Origin: Nocardioidaceae bacterium
GTDB lineage: Bacteria > Actinomycetota > Actinomycetes > Propionibacteriales > Nocardioidaceae
DNA: 5,549 nucleotides
Direction of reading: 5' to 3'
NCBI GenBank assembly: GCA_013811715.1
Contig: JACCUS010000041.1
Location: 1 to 5,549 of the forward strand
The translations under genes and the position numbers were made by a program. Within the stretch, counting starts at the first letter, position 1, and each line of letters starts with the position of its first letter. The notes beneath the pieces were generated by a model. That model had not been told where the DNA came from, searched no databases, and saw only the letters and a list, made by a program, of their open reading frames with translations. Below, piece by piece: positions 1 to 5,549 of this stretch.

Positions 1-322
1 CACCGGGATGCGCTCCGAACGCGATCTCGCCGATGCCCGCTCCCTTGCTCCCCACGCTGATCGAGCCGCCGAAGCGGCCCGGCCCGGACCCGCCGTCTGC
101 CTCGATCGCGAAACCCCAGTCGCTGCCGTTCTCCCAGGCCCCGGCTCGCCGCTGGATGAAGTCGGCGGCGTGGTCACGCGTGTAGGGGTCCGGGACGGTG
201 GTGCAACGGATCGACGTCGGGTCGATGCACTGCTCGTAGACGCCCTCCACGTCGTCGCGAGTGTGCGGTCGCAACGTCACGCGTCCGTCCGTCAGCACAG
301 GCACGTCAGCCGGATAGCTCAT
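1..322 (-). CDS. GNAT family N-acetyltransferase, N-terminal part, cut by window edge
   Basis: The visible 107 residues are the N-terminal part of a GNAT acetyltransferase of the RimJ/RimL-like type, which moves an acetyl group from acetyl-CoA to an amine. The substrate cannot be told. The start is the ATG at 322-320, preceded on the minus strand by GGAAGG (335-330) with a 7-base spacer, a convincing ribosome binding site. The residues VTLRPH (15-20), QCIDP (31-35), TTVP (41-44), YTRD (47-50) and EIAFGAHP (99-106) match the first domain of the neighbouring acetyltransferase. By eye roughly half of the first 75 residues are identical, so the two are paralogs. The window ends just before the acetyl-CoA-binding loop (RGRGVM in the neighbour), so the catalytic core and any second domain are not seen. 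It lies 80 bases downstream of that neighbour on the same strand, with no clear promoter or terminator between, so the two are probably co-transcribed. Confidence 0.88.
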   Translation of the reverse strand, partial: MSYPADVPVLTDGRVTLRPHTRDDVEGVYEQCIDPTSIRCTTVPDPYTRDHAADFIQRRAGAWENGSDWGFAIEADGGSGPGRFGGSISVGSKGAGIGEIAFGAHPG

Positions 323-402
323 ACCGCTACCTTCCATCGAGACGTCAGTTGCCGTCCGACACGCCGGCAGATCAGGGCGACAACTGGCGGGTCGGCGGTT
401 GG

Positions 403-1533
403 TCAAGGGTGGTGCTCGGAGGCGAGCAGGTCGAAGAGGAGCATGTCGCCGTACGAGCCGTCGCCCAGCCGCTCCGACTTCCGCTCCCGTCCGTACTCGG
501 TGAAGCCGTTGGCCCGGGCCACCTGCTGGGAAGCGGTGTTGCCGACCGCCGCCTTCAGCCATACCCGACGCAGCCCCAGCCCACCGTCCGCGACGTCGAT
601 GAACGCATGGCGTACGACGAGCGCGACCGCCTCCGTCATCACGCCTCGTCCGCGGGCGGCCGGGTGCGTCCAGTAGCCGATCTCCGCGTCGGTCCGGCCC
701 ATCCTGGGCAGTCCCACGTTGGCCAGGAACGCCGCGGTCGCGTTGTCGGCCACGGCCCAGTTGACGCCCTCGCCGCCGGCAGACCGCGCTGCAGACGACT
801 GCATGTACTCGCTGGCGTCCTGCTCGGTGTAGGGGTCCGGCATGGCGGCGAGCCAGTGACGGGTGCGCTCGTCGCTGCAGGCTTCGACGATCGCGGGAGC
901 GTCCTTCTCGGCAAGCGCCCGGAGCGTGACGCGGTCACCTGCGATGACCGGCACGTCGTACCACGCCGACTTCGGCTCGCGCGAGTCGTCCCGGTGGAGG
1001 GTGGCGCCCCAGCCGTCGGGGTAGTCGCCACGGTGGTCCATCCATCGGCGTGCCGTCCCGGCGAACGTGAAGCCGGTCCGCCATGCGATCCGTCGGGAGG
1101 CGTAGTTGTCCTTGTTCGCCATCCAGAGCACGGTCTCGAGGCCCCGCTCGGCGAACCCCCAGTCGAGCAGCAGATTGACCGACGTCGTCATCACCCCGCG
1201 GCCGCGCACAGCCGGATGGGCTCCGAAGGCGATCTCGGCTCGTCGGCCCCCCCGGTCAACCAGCGACACCGTTCCGCTGAAGCGGCGCTTACCGCCTGGG
1301 TGGGTGGACTCGATGGCGAAGGCGAGCTCATGGCCGGACTCCCAGCCCTGCGGAACCGTCTTGCTCGCGAACTCCACGGCGTTGTCGCGGGTGAAGCCGA
1401 GTGGGACGGTGGTCCACTGGACCGACACCGGGTCGACACACTGCTCGACCATGGCGTCGAGGTCGTCGAGGCGGTGTGCGCGCAACGTGACGTCTCCACT
1501 GGAGAGCGTCGGTACGTCGTCGGGGAACCTCAT
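403..1533 (-). CDS. Tandem-domain GNAT family N-acetyltransferase (two GNAT domains)
   Basis: A 376-residue protein made of two GNAT acetyltransferase domains, twice the usual single-domain length of about 170-190. Domain 1 covers about residues 7-185 and domain 2 about 194-374. Both open alike (VPTLSSGDVTLRAH at 7-20, VPVIAGDRVTLRAL at 194-207), so this is an internal duplication with an offset near 187 residues. Each domain has the motif A acetyl-CoA pyrophosphate loop RGRGVM (110-115 and 294-299) and a later N-x-x-S-x-x-x-A-x-x-x-GF segment (143-155 and 331-344). Neither copy is visibly decayed, so both may bind acetyl-CoA. The family resembles RimJ/RimL protein N-terminal acetyltransferases, but relatives modify proteins, drugs and metabolites, so the substrate is unknown. 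No signal peptide or membrane segment is seen, so it should be cytoplasmic. The ATG start is supported by AAGG (1544-1541) with a 7-base spacer. It is divergent from the CNNM gene and followed by a paralog. Confidence 0.93.
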   Translation of the reverse strand: MRFPDDVPTLSSGDVTLRAHRLDDLDAMVEQCVDPVSVQWTTVPLGFTRDNAVEFASKTVPQGWESGHELAFAIESTHPGGKRRFSGTVSLVDRGGRRAEIAFGAHPAVRGRGVMTTSVNLLLDWGFAERGLETVLWMANKDNYASRRIAWRTGFTFAGTARRWMDHRGDYPDGWGATLHRDDSREPKSAWYDVPVIAGDRVTLRALAEKDAPAIVEACSDERTRHWLAAMPDPYTEQDASEYMQSSAARSAGGEGVNWAVADNATAAFLANVGLPRMGRTDAEIGYWTHPAARGRGVMTEAVALVVRHAFIDVADGGLGLRRVWLKAAVGNTASQQVARANGFTEYGRERKSERLGDGSYGDMLLFDLLASEHHP

Positions 1534-1589
1534 GGCGCAACCTTGCCGTTCAGCCCCGAACAGCTCAACTCGTTTCCGTGCCGGACCGT

Positions 1590-1595
1590 TAGGCT
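1590..1595 (+). promoter_or_regulatory. Possible -10 hexamer for the CNNM/CBS gene
   Basis: TAGGCT at 1590-1595 fits the actinobacterial TAnnnT -10 consensus and lies in the 127-base divergent region. The only candidate -35 is a weak TCAACT at 1565-1570, 19 bases upstream. Transcription would begin around 1602-1605, at or just before an ATG at 1605. No equally good promoter was found for the divergent acetyltransferase gene. TAnnnT is a loose pattern, so confidence is modest. Confidence 0.4.
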
Positions 1596-1604
1596 GGGCG
1601 ACCT

Positions 1605-1664
1605 ATGGACGAGCCCCCTAGTACCGAGTGCCGCCACGCTGTACCCCCCGCGGAGACACAGTGA
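1605..1664 (+). promoter_or_regulatory. Possible 19-codon leader ORF overlapping the CNNM/CBS gene start
   Basis: An ATG at 1605 opens a reading frame of 19 codons, MDEPPSTECRHAVPPAETQ, ending in TGA at 1662-1664. That stop overlaps the GTG start of the next gene in a GTGA arrangement typical of translational coupling, and the downstream gene's GGAG (1652-1655) lies inside its last codons. The ATG follows the putative -10 by 9 bases, so it could be translated from a leaderless or nearly leaderless mRNA; there is no clear Shine-Dalgarno sequence. The peptide has two Pro-Pro pairs and an acidic, proline-rich N-terminus. Against it, only about 13 of 18 sense codons after the ATG end in G or C, lower than in the neighbouring genes, so it may be untranslated 5' leader. 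Confidence 0.28.
1652..1655 (+). promoter_or_regulatory. Ribosome binding site deciding the CNNM/CBS start
   Basis: GGAG lies 5 bases before the GTG at 1661. The in-frame alternative GTG at 1628 has no purine-rich site before it and would add eleven residues unlike the membrane-protein N-terminus, so 1661 is preferred. Confidence 0.6.
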
Positions 1665-2989
1665 GCGGCACGATCCGCGACATCGCGCTGGTCTTCCTCT
1701 TCATCATGGTCGGCAGCTTCTTCGTGATCGCCGAGATGGCCCTCGTCTCGTTGCGAGAGAGCCAGGCCAGGGGCCTCGAGGGCCGCGGTCGCCGGGGCCA
1801 GCTCGTCGCCAAGCTCAACAGCGACCCGAACCGCTTCCTCTCCGCAGTCCAGATCGGTGTGACACTTTCGGGTTTCATGTCCGCCGCTTTCGGCGGCGCC
1901 ACCCTCGCCAATCGGCTGTCGCCTTCTCTGGAGGGCATCGGGATTCCCGAGGACGTTGCCGGGATCACAGCTCTGGTGCTGATCACGCTCGTCATCTCCT
2001 ACTTCTCTTTGGTGCTCGGCGAGCTCGTGCCCAAGCGGATCGCCCTCCAGCGGGCGGAGGGAGTGTCACTTGCCGTCGGCCCCACGATCGACCGGGTCGC
2101 CAAGCTGGCTCGTCCGGTCATCGGGGTGTTGTCGGTGTCGACCGACCTGGTGGTGCGACTGATCGGCGGTGACCCGAAGGCTCAGAGGGAGCAGATCACC
2201 GACGCCGAGATCCGTGAGCTGGTGGCTGGGTCGGAGACGCTCGGCGCCGAGGAGCGGCAGATCGTGGAGGACGTGTTCGAGGCCGGTGACCGGCAGATCC
2301 GTGAGGTGATGCTGCCGCGCACGGAGGTCGACTTCATCTCGGCCGAGATGCCGGCCTACAAGGCGGCGAAATTCGCCTTGGAGCGTCCGCACTCCCGCTA
2401 TCCGGTGATCGGCGACTCATCCGACGACGTGATCGGCTTCGTGCATGTGCGCGACCTGCTGAACCCCGACCTCTCGGGCCGGTCGGTCCGGGTGCAGGAG
2501 CTCGCCCGCGACGTGCTGCAGCTCCCGGCGACCCGGCACATCCTGTCCGCCCTCACCGACATGCGCCGCGAGGGGTCGCACGTCGCCATCGTCGTCGACG
2601 AGTACGGCGGCACGGCGGGCATCATCACGATGGAGGACCTCGTCGAGGAGCTGGTCGGCGACATCAAGGACGAGTACGACGTCGACGCGCCCGAGACGAC
2701 CCGTTCCTTGACCGGGGAGCTCGAGGTCGACGGGCTGCTCAACCTCGACGACTTCGAGGACGAGACCGGCTTGGTGCTTCCGGACGGCCCCTACGAGACC
2801 GTGGCCGGCTACATCGTCTCCGCGCTGGGACACGTCCCCGAGGTAGGAGAGGTCGCCGCCTTCGACGGCCACCAGTTGACGGTGGTGACGCTCGACGGCC
2901 GTCGCATCGCCCGCGTCAAGGTCGAGGCGCGTCCCGACACCCCGCCCGAAGAGCCCCCGCGCCAAGATGCGACGCCTGGCTCGCCCTAG
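1661..2989 (+). CDS. Hemolysin-family CNNM/CBS/CorC-type membrane protein, probable divalent cation (Mg2+) transport
   Basis: From the GTG at 1661 this is a 442-residue inner-membrane protein with the three-part layout of the bacterial CNNM/CorC ('hemolysin family', TlyC-like) group. Residues 5-175 form the CNNM (DUF21) membrane domain. Hydrophobic segments lie near 7-29, 61-82, 99-120 and, more weakly, 137-160, with family signatures FVIAEMALVSLRESQ (21-35), QIGVTLSGF (64-72) and LVLGELVPKRIAL (117-129). Two CBS domains follow at about 215-272 and 278-335, the second with VVDEYGGTAGIITMEDLVEE (311-330). A CorC_HlyC transporter-associated domain lies at about 352-425, then a short Pro-rich tail. 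Characterised relatives export or transport Mg2+, and their CBS pair binds ATP-Mg; the older name hemolysin is not evidence of haemolysis. Length and all domains look intact. In some actinobacteria two such genes sit in tandem; here trpS follows instead, after 72 bases. Cation specificity cannot be read from the sequence. Confidence 0.93.
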   Translation: MSGTIRDIALVFLFIMVGSFFVIAEMALVSLRESQARGLEGRGRRGQLVAKLNSDPNRFLSAVQIGVTLSGFMSAAFGGATLANRLSPSLEGIGIPEDVAGITALVLITLVISYFSLVLGELVPKRIALQRAEGVSLAVGPTIDRVAKLARPVIGVLSVSTDLVVRLIGGDPKAQREQITDAEIRELVAGSETLGAEERQIVEDVFEAGDRQIREVMLPRTEVDFISAEMPAYKAAKFALERPHSRYPVIGDSSDDVIGFVHVRDLLNPDLSGRSVRVQELARDVLQLPATRHILSALTDMRREGSHVAIVVDEYGGTAGIITMEDLVEELVGDIKDEYDVDAPETTRSLTGELEVDGLLNLDDFEDETGLVLPDGPYETVAGYIVSALGHVPEVGEVAAFDGHQLTVVTLDGRRIARVKVEARPDTPPEEPPRQDATPGSP

Positions 2990-3016
2990 CCCGCTCAGCG
3001 TCGCAGGTTTCGGCAG

Positions 3017-3035
3017 GCTCCGGCTGGTGCGGAGC
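3017..3035 (+). other. Short GC-rich hairpin between the CNNM/CBS gene and trpS
   Basis: GCTCCG (3017-3022) and CGGAGC (3030-3035) form a perfect 6-base-pair stem with a 7-base loop, 28 bases after the CNNM stop and 12 bases before the trpS ribosome binding site. No run of T follows, so it is not a classical intrinsic terminator. It could be a weak terminator, a processing site or part of a trpS leader, or it could be chance in GC-rich DNA. Confidence 0.3.
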
Positions 3036-3047
3036 AGAGACTGTTTC

Positions 3048-3051
3048 GAGG
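3048..3051 (+). promoter_or_regulatory. Ribosome binding site favouring the trpS start at 3062
   Basis: GAGG ends 10 bases before the ATG at 3062 and 19 bases before the alternative in-frame ATG at 3071. This supports the upstream start if the mRNA begins further upstream. Confidence 0.5.
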
Positions 3052-3061
3052 TGTTGGCACA

Positions 3062-4108
3062 ATGGCCGCCATGCCAGCCAGCGACCTCGTCACTTCTGCG
3101 GCGGCGCCACGTCCGCGTGTGCTGTCGGGGATCCAGCCGACCGCCGACTCCTTCCATCTCGGCAACTACCTGGGCGCGTTGCGGCAGTGGGTCGCGCTGC
3201 AGTTCGACCACGACGCGTTCTACTGCATCGTCGACCTGCACGCGATGACCGCCGACTACGACCCCCCTGTGCTGCGCGAACGCACCCGCGGCTCCGTCGC
3301 CCAGCTCATCGCGATGGGCCTCAACCCGTCACAGTGCACACTCTTCGTGCAGTCACACGTGCCGGAGCACACTCAGCTCGCGTGGGTGCTGGGCTGCATC
3401 ACCGGTTTCGGCGAGGCGTCGCGGATGACGCAGTTCAAGGACAAGTCGGCCAAGGGAGGACAGGAGCGGTCGACGGTGGGGCTGTTCACCTACCCGGTCC
3501 TGCAGGCGGCCGACATCTTGCTCTACCAGGCGGACCGGGTGCCGGTCGGTGAGGACCAGCGCCAGCATCTCGAGCTCACCCGCGACCTCGGCGGCCGCTT
3601 CAACAACCGCTTCGGCGAGACCTTCGTGCTGCCCGAGCCACACATCGTCGCAGCGACCGCGAAGATCCTCGACCTGCAGGACCCGAGCGCGAAGATGAGC
3701 AAGTCGGCGTCGTCTCCGGCGGGCATCGTGGAGCTCCTCGACGAGCCGAAGAGCTCGGCCAAGAAGATCCGGTCGGCGGTGACCGACTCTGGACGCGAGA
3801 TCTACTTCGACGAGGTGGACAAGCCCGGCATCTCCAACCTGCTGACGATCTACGCCACGCTGAGCGGTCGGCTCGTCGACGACATCGTCGGTGAGTACGC
3901 CGGCCGTGGTTACGGCGACCTGAAGCAGGATCTCGCCGTACTCGTCGAAGACTTCGCCACTCCGATCAGGGAGCGCACACTGGAACTGCTCGGGGACCGC
4001 GCCGAGCTCGACGCGATTCTCGCCGAAGGCGCCGACCGGGCCCGTACGGTGGCCAGCCTCACGCTGCAGACGGTGTACGAGAGGATAGGCGTCGTGCCGG
4101 CTCGCTGA
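3062..4108 (+). CDS. trpS: Tryptophanyl-tRNA synthetase (tryptophan--tRNA ligase)
   Basis: This cytoplasmic class I aminoacyl-tRNA synthetase joins tryptophan to tRNA-Trp using ATP, an essential step of translation. The 348 residues match the usual bacterial TrpS length of about 330-350. The Rossmann-fold catalytic domain opens with SGIQPTADSFHLGNYLGAL (22-40), which holds the HIGH-type signature as HLGN (32-35). SRMTQFKDK (120-128), TYPVLQAADILLY (143-155) and VGEDQRQHLELTRDL (162-176) are standard TrpS blocks, and the KMSKS loop is intact at 211-215. The C-terminal helical part (about 225-345) serves anticodon recognition in the family. The ATG at 3062 is chosen for its GAGG site; the ATG at 3071 would remove three residues of a poorly conserved N-terminus and is nearly as plausible. 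No T-box or Trp-rich leader is visible in the 72 bases upstream. It is followed after 40 bases by a 2H phosphoesterase-family gene. Confidence 0.98.
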   Translation: MAAMPASDLVTSAAAPRPRVLSGIQPTADSFHLGNYLGALRQWVALQFDHDAFYCIVDLHAMTADYDPPVLRERTRGSVAQLIAMGLNPSQCTLFVQSHVPEHTQLAWVLGCITGFGEASRMTQFKDKSAKGGQERSTVGLFTYPVLQAADILLYQADRVPVGEDQRQHLELTRDLGGRFNNRFGETFVLPEPHIVAATAKILDLQDPSAKMSKSASSPAGIVELLDEPKSSAKKIRSAVTDSGREIYFDEVDKPGISNLLTIYATLSGRLVDDIVGEYAGRGYGDLKQDLAVLVEDFATPIRERTLELLGDRAELDAILAEGADRARTVASLTLQTVYERIGVVPAR

Positions 4109-4130
4109 ACCGGTGACAAAGGTGCCGGTT
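4108..4130 (+). other. Inverted repeat spanning the trpS stop codon
   Basis: AACCGG (4108-4113) and CCGGTT (4125-4130) are perfectly complementary, with an 11-base loop that G-U pairs could shorten. The first arm starts on the last base of the trpS TGA. There is no T-run after it, so a factor-independent terminator is doubtful. It could be a mild attenuator, an mRNA 3'-end stabiliser, or an operator for the promoter-like hexamer 9 bases further on. Confidence 0.35.
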
Positions 4131-4139
4131 GGCGGCCGC

Positions 4140-4145
4140 TAGGGT
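4140..4145 (+). promoter_or_regulatory. Possible -10 hexamer for the 2H phosphoesterase gene
   Basis: TAGGGT matches the TAnnnT -10 pattern. The nearest -35-like element, GTGACA at 4113-4118, is 21 bases away, which is long. Transcription would start near 4152, implying a leaderless or very short-leader mRNA and a start codon at GTG 4152, ATG 4161 or ATG 4179 rather than ATG 4149. Confidence 0.3.
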
Positions 4146-4148
4146 CGC

Positions 4149-4709
4149 ATGGTGGCCGAGATGTCGACGATCGCCCCCATGTCAACGATCGGTGTCGCCC
4201 TCTCGATCCCCGAACCCTGGGCGACGGAGTTGCAGAGTCACCGTGCGGCCTTCGGGGACCCGTTGGCCGACTCGATCCCGACACACCTCACGATCGTGCC
4301 GCCCACCGAGATTGAGAACAACCTTGCTGTCCTCGATCGCCACCTTGAGGCGGTCGCCAAGACCCAGCCGCCGTTTCCACTCCGGCTTCGGGGTACGGCG
4401 ACCTTCCGGCCGGTCTCCCCGGTCGTGTTCATCGTGGTCAGTGAGGGCATCTCCTCGTGTGAGCTGTTGGCCGAAGCAGTTCGCAAGGGGCCACTCGCAC
4501 ACGAGCCGCCCTTCCCTTACCACCCGCATGTGACGGTCGCCCATCATCTCGACGACGGCGCCCTCGACGAAGCCTACGAGACGCTCGCAGACTTCGACTG
4601 CGCGTTCGAGGTCGAGGACTTCCACCTGTACGTGCACGGCGATGACTTCGTGTGGCGACCCGAGCACACGTACGCGCTCAGCGGCCGTGCCCCGAACAAG
4701 CGGATGTAG
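4149..4709 (+). CDS. 2H phosphoesterase / '2'-5' RNA ligase' family protein
   Basis: A cytoplasmic protein of up to 186 residues with the two H-x-T motifs that define the 2H phosphoesterase superfamily (LigT/ThpR, cyclic phosphodiesterases): H46-L-T48 in PTHLTIVPP and H127-V-T129 in YHPHVTVAHH. Between and around them run the alternating hydrophobic strands expected of the two-lobed fold. Members typically hydrolyse 2',3'-cyclic phosphates at RNA ends, and some act as reversible 2'-5' RNA ligases in vitro. This protein's substrate is unknown, and 'RNA ligase' is a family label. The start is uncertain: ATGs at 4149, 4161 and 4179 are in frame and none has a strong Shine-Dalgarno site. ATG 4179 begins right at the conserved first strand (IGVALSIPEPW). 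The N-terminus carries the repeat MSTI-AP-MSTI, reflecting a duplicated 18-base unit. The gene lies 40 bases after trpS and 2 bases before the YihY/BrkB gene. Confidence 0.88.
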   Translation: MVAEMSTIAPMSTIGVALSIPEPWATELQSHRAAFGDPLADSIPTHLTIVPPTEIENNLAVLDRHLEAVAKTQPPFPLRLRGTATFRPVSPVVFIVVSEGISSCELLAEAVRKGPLAHEPPFPYHPHVTVAHHLDDGALDEAYETLADFDCAFEVEDFHLYVHGDDFVWRPEHTYALSGRAPNKRM

Positions 4710-4711
4710 CT

Positions 4712-5549
4712 GTGGCCGACGAGAAGCCGGGGTTGGTGGACAGCCTCAAGGCCAAGGTGAGCGATGCCCGAGAGCGATGGCCGGCGCTGGACCACACCAT
4801 CGGAATGGTCCAGTACTACGGTGAGATCCAGGGCAGCGTGCTGGCCGGTGCCGTCACCTTCTTCGGGTTCTTGTCCTTCTTCCCGATCCTCGCGCTGGCC
4901 TTCGCCGTGATCGGCTACGTCAGCATCGCCTACCCCGACGCCAGGGACGCCCTGGTGACCGCCATCGAGCAGATCTTCCCCGGGATCGTCAGTCCCACGG
5001 CGGAGCCCGGCAAGATCAGCCTCGCGGAGATCGAGAGCTCCAGGGCCGCCGCCGGGATCATCGGGTTCGTGGGGGTGCTCTACTCCGGACTCGGCTGGCT
5101 CTCGGGGCTGCGGGCCGCGCTGCAGGTGGCCTTCGGCATCGGGCAGGAGGAGAAGCGCAACTTCTTCGCCGGCAAGGCGATCGACCTGGTCGTGTTGGCT
5201 CTCATCGGCGCCGTCTTGATCGTGTCCGTCGGCATCTCCGGTGTCGTCCAGGGAGTCGCCGACAGGCTGATCGACTGGATCGGTCTGGAAGGGACGTGGG
5301 TAGGCACCCCGCTGGTCTGGACAGTCGGGATCGTGCTGGGCGTCGCTGCCAGCACGCTGTTGTTCTTCGTGATGTTCAAGCTGCTCCCCAGCCCAGACCT
5401 GCCGTCGAAGCCGCTGTGGCAGGGAGCGTTCTTGGGCGCTGTCGGCTTCGAGGCGCTCAAGCTCGTCGTGGTCTTCATCCTCGGTGGCGTCGGCGGCTCC
5501 GCCTTCGCCCCGCTGGCCATCGCCATCACGCTGGTGGTGTGGATCAACT
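4712..5549 (+). CDS. YihY/BrkB (virulence factor BrkB) family inner-membrane protein, C-terminus cut by window edge
   Basis: The frame stays open from a GTG at 4712 to the window edge, giving 279 residues with no stop seen. It has the YihY/BrkB layout: a charged N-terminus (1-40), then strongly hydrophobic segments near 43-70, 112-132, 157-180, 199-223, 237-260 and 263-279, so about six membrane spans are visible. The segment GSVLAGAVTFFGFLSFFPIL (41-60), just after the N-terminal helix, is typical of the family. LLPSPDLPSKPLWQGAFLGA (224-243) fits the family's common pattern of a polar Pro-containing loop followed by W-x-G-A. BrkB was named for Bordetella serum resistance and was once called ribonuclease BN by mistake; the true activity is unknown and may be transport. 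No cleavable signal is apparent. The GTG is 2 bases past the preceding stop with no good ribosome binding site, suggesting translation coupled to the 2H phosphoesterase gene. Confidence 0.9.
   Translation, partial: MADEKPGLVDSLKAKVSDARERWPALDHTIGMVQYYGEIQGSVLAGAVTFFGFLSFFPILALAFAVIGYVSIAYPDARDALVTAIEQIFPGIVSPTAEPGKISLAEIESSRAAAGIIGFVGVLYSGLGWLSGLRAALQVAFGIGQEEKRNFFAGKAIDLVVLALIGAVLIVSVGISGVVQGVADRLIDWIGLEGTWVGTPLVWTVGIVLGVAASTLLFFVMFKLLPSPDLPSKPLWQGAFLGAVGFEALKLVVVFILGGVGGSAFAPLAIAITLVVWIN

Noticed and set aside
346..386. Inverted repeat CAGTTG...CAACTG as a terminator between the two acetyltransferase genes
   Set aside because: The arms are only 6 bases, separated by 29 bases, and no T-run follows in the direction of transcription.
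8..676. Plus-strand open frame of 222 codons over the left edge
   Set aside because: It is antisense to the two acetyltransferase genes, has no recognisable motif, and spans their intergenic gap.
1534..1604. Promoter for the divergent acetyltransferase gene
   Set aside because: A TTGAGC element exists on the minus strand, but no TAnnnT hexamer is suitably spaced, so I do not annotate one.
349..2172. Long plus-strand open frame of 607 codons
   Set aside because: It runs antisense across the two-domain acetyltransferase and into the CNNM gene. Its translation is Arg/Pro/Gly/Val-rich without domain motifs, as expected for a shadow frame in GC-rich DNA.
2990..3061. T-box or Trp-codon attenuator in front of trpS
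   Set aside because: The 72-base gap is too short for a T-box and has no small ORF with Trp codons.
2417..3241. Minus-strand open frame of 274 codons
   Set aside because: It lies opposite the CBS/CorC part of the CNNM gene and the start of trpS, both with strong family motifs. The antisense translation is low-complexity.
5080..5547. Minus-strand open frame of 155 codons at the right edge
   Set aside because: It is antisense to the YihY/BrkB gene, and its Ser/Thr/Pro/Ala-rich composition mirrors the hydrophobic codons on the other strand.

Overview
The window is chromosomal DNA from a high-GC Gram-positive bacterium. Codons end mostly in G or C, GTG starts are used, and the proteins resemble actinobacterial families. 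A Nocardioides-like member of the Propionibacteriales is my best guess, but that is an inference. I see no mobile element, CRISPR array, rRNA or tRNA, and no stretch over 300 bases lacks a gene.

Layout. Bases 1-1533 are read on the minus strand and hold two paralogous GNAT acetyltransferase genes. One is a complete 376-residue protein with two GNAT domains (403-1533). The other lies downstream of it in the direction of transcription and is cut by the left edge of the window (1-322). Bases 1534-1660 are a divergent promoter region. On the plus strand follow a CNNM/CBS/CorC-type membrane protein (1661-2989), tryptophanyl-tRNA synthetase trpS (3062-4108), a 2H-phosphoesterase ('2'-5' RNA ligase') family protein (4149-4709) and a YihY/BrkB-family membrane protein (from 4712, cut by the right edge).

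How the parts relate. The four plus-strand genes are separated by 72, 40 and 2 bases and could be read as one transcription unit. Promoter-like hexamers before the first and third genes, and small hairpins before trpS and across its stop codon, suggest internal control points. The last two genes almost touch and probably share translation. The acetyltransferase pair is a separate, divergent unit made by domain and gene duplication.

The genes are ordinary families. The most interesting signal is a possible 19-codon open reading frame at 1605-1664. It begins just after a TAnnnT-type -10 hexamer, is rich in Asp/Glu/Pro at its start, and its stop codon overlaps the GTG start of the CNNM/CorC gene. 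This recalls the proline/acidic leader peptides that control enterobacterial Mg2+ transporter genes. It is a hypothesis only.
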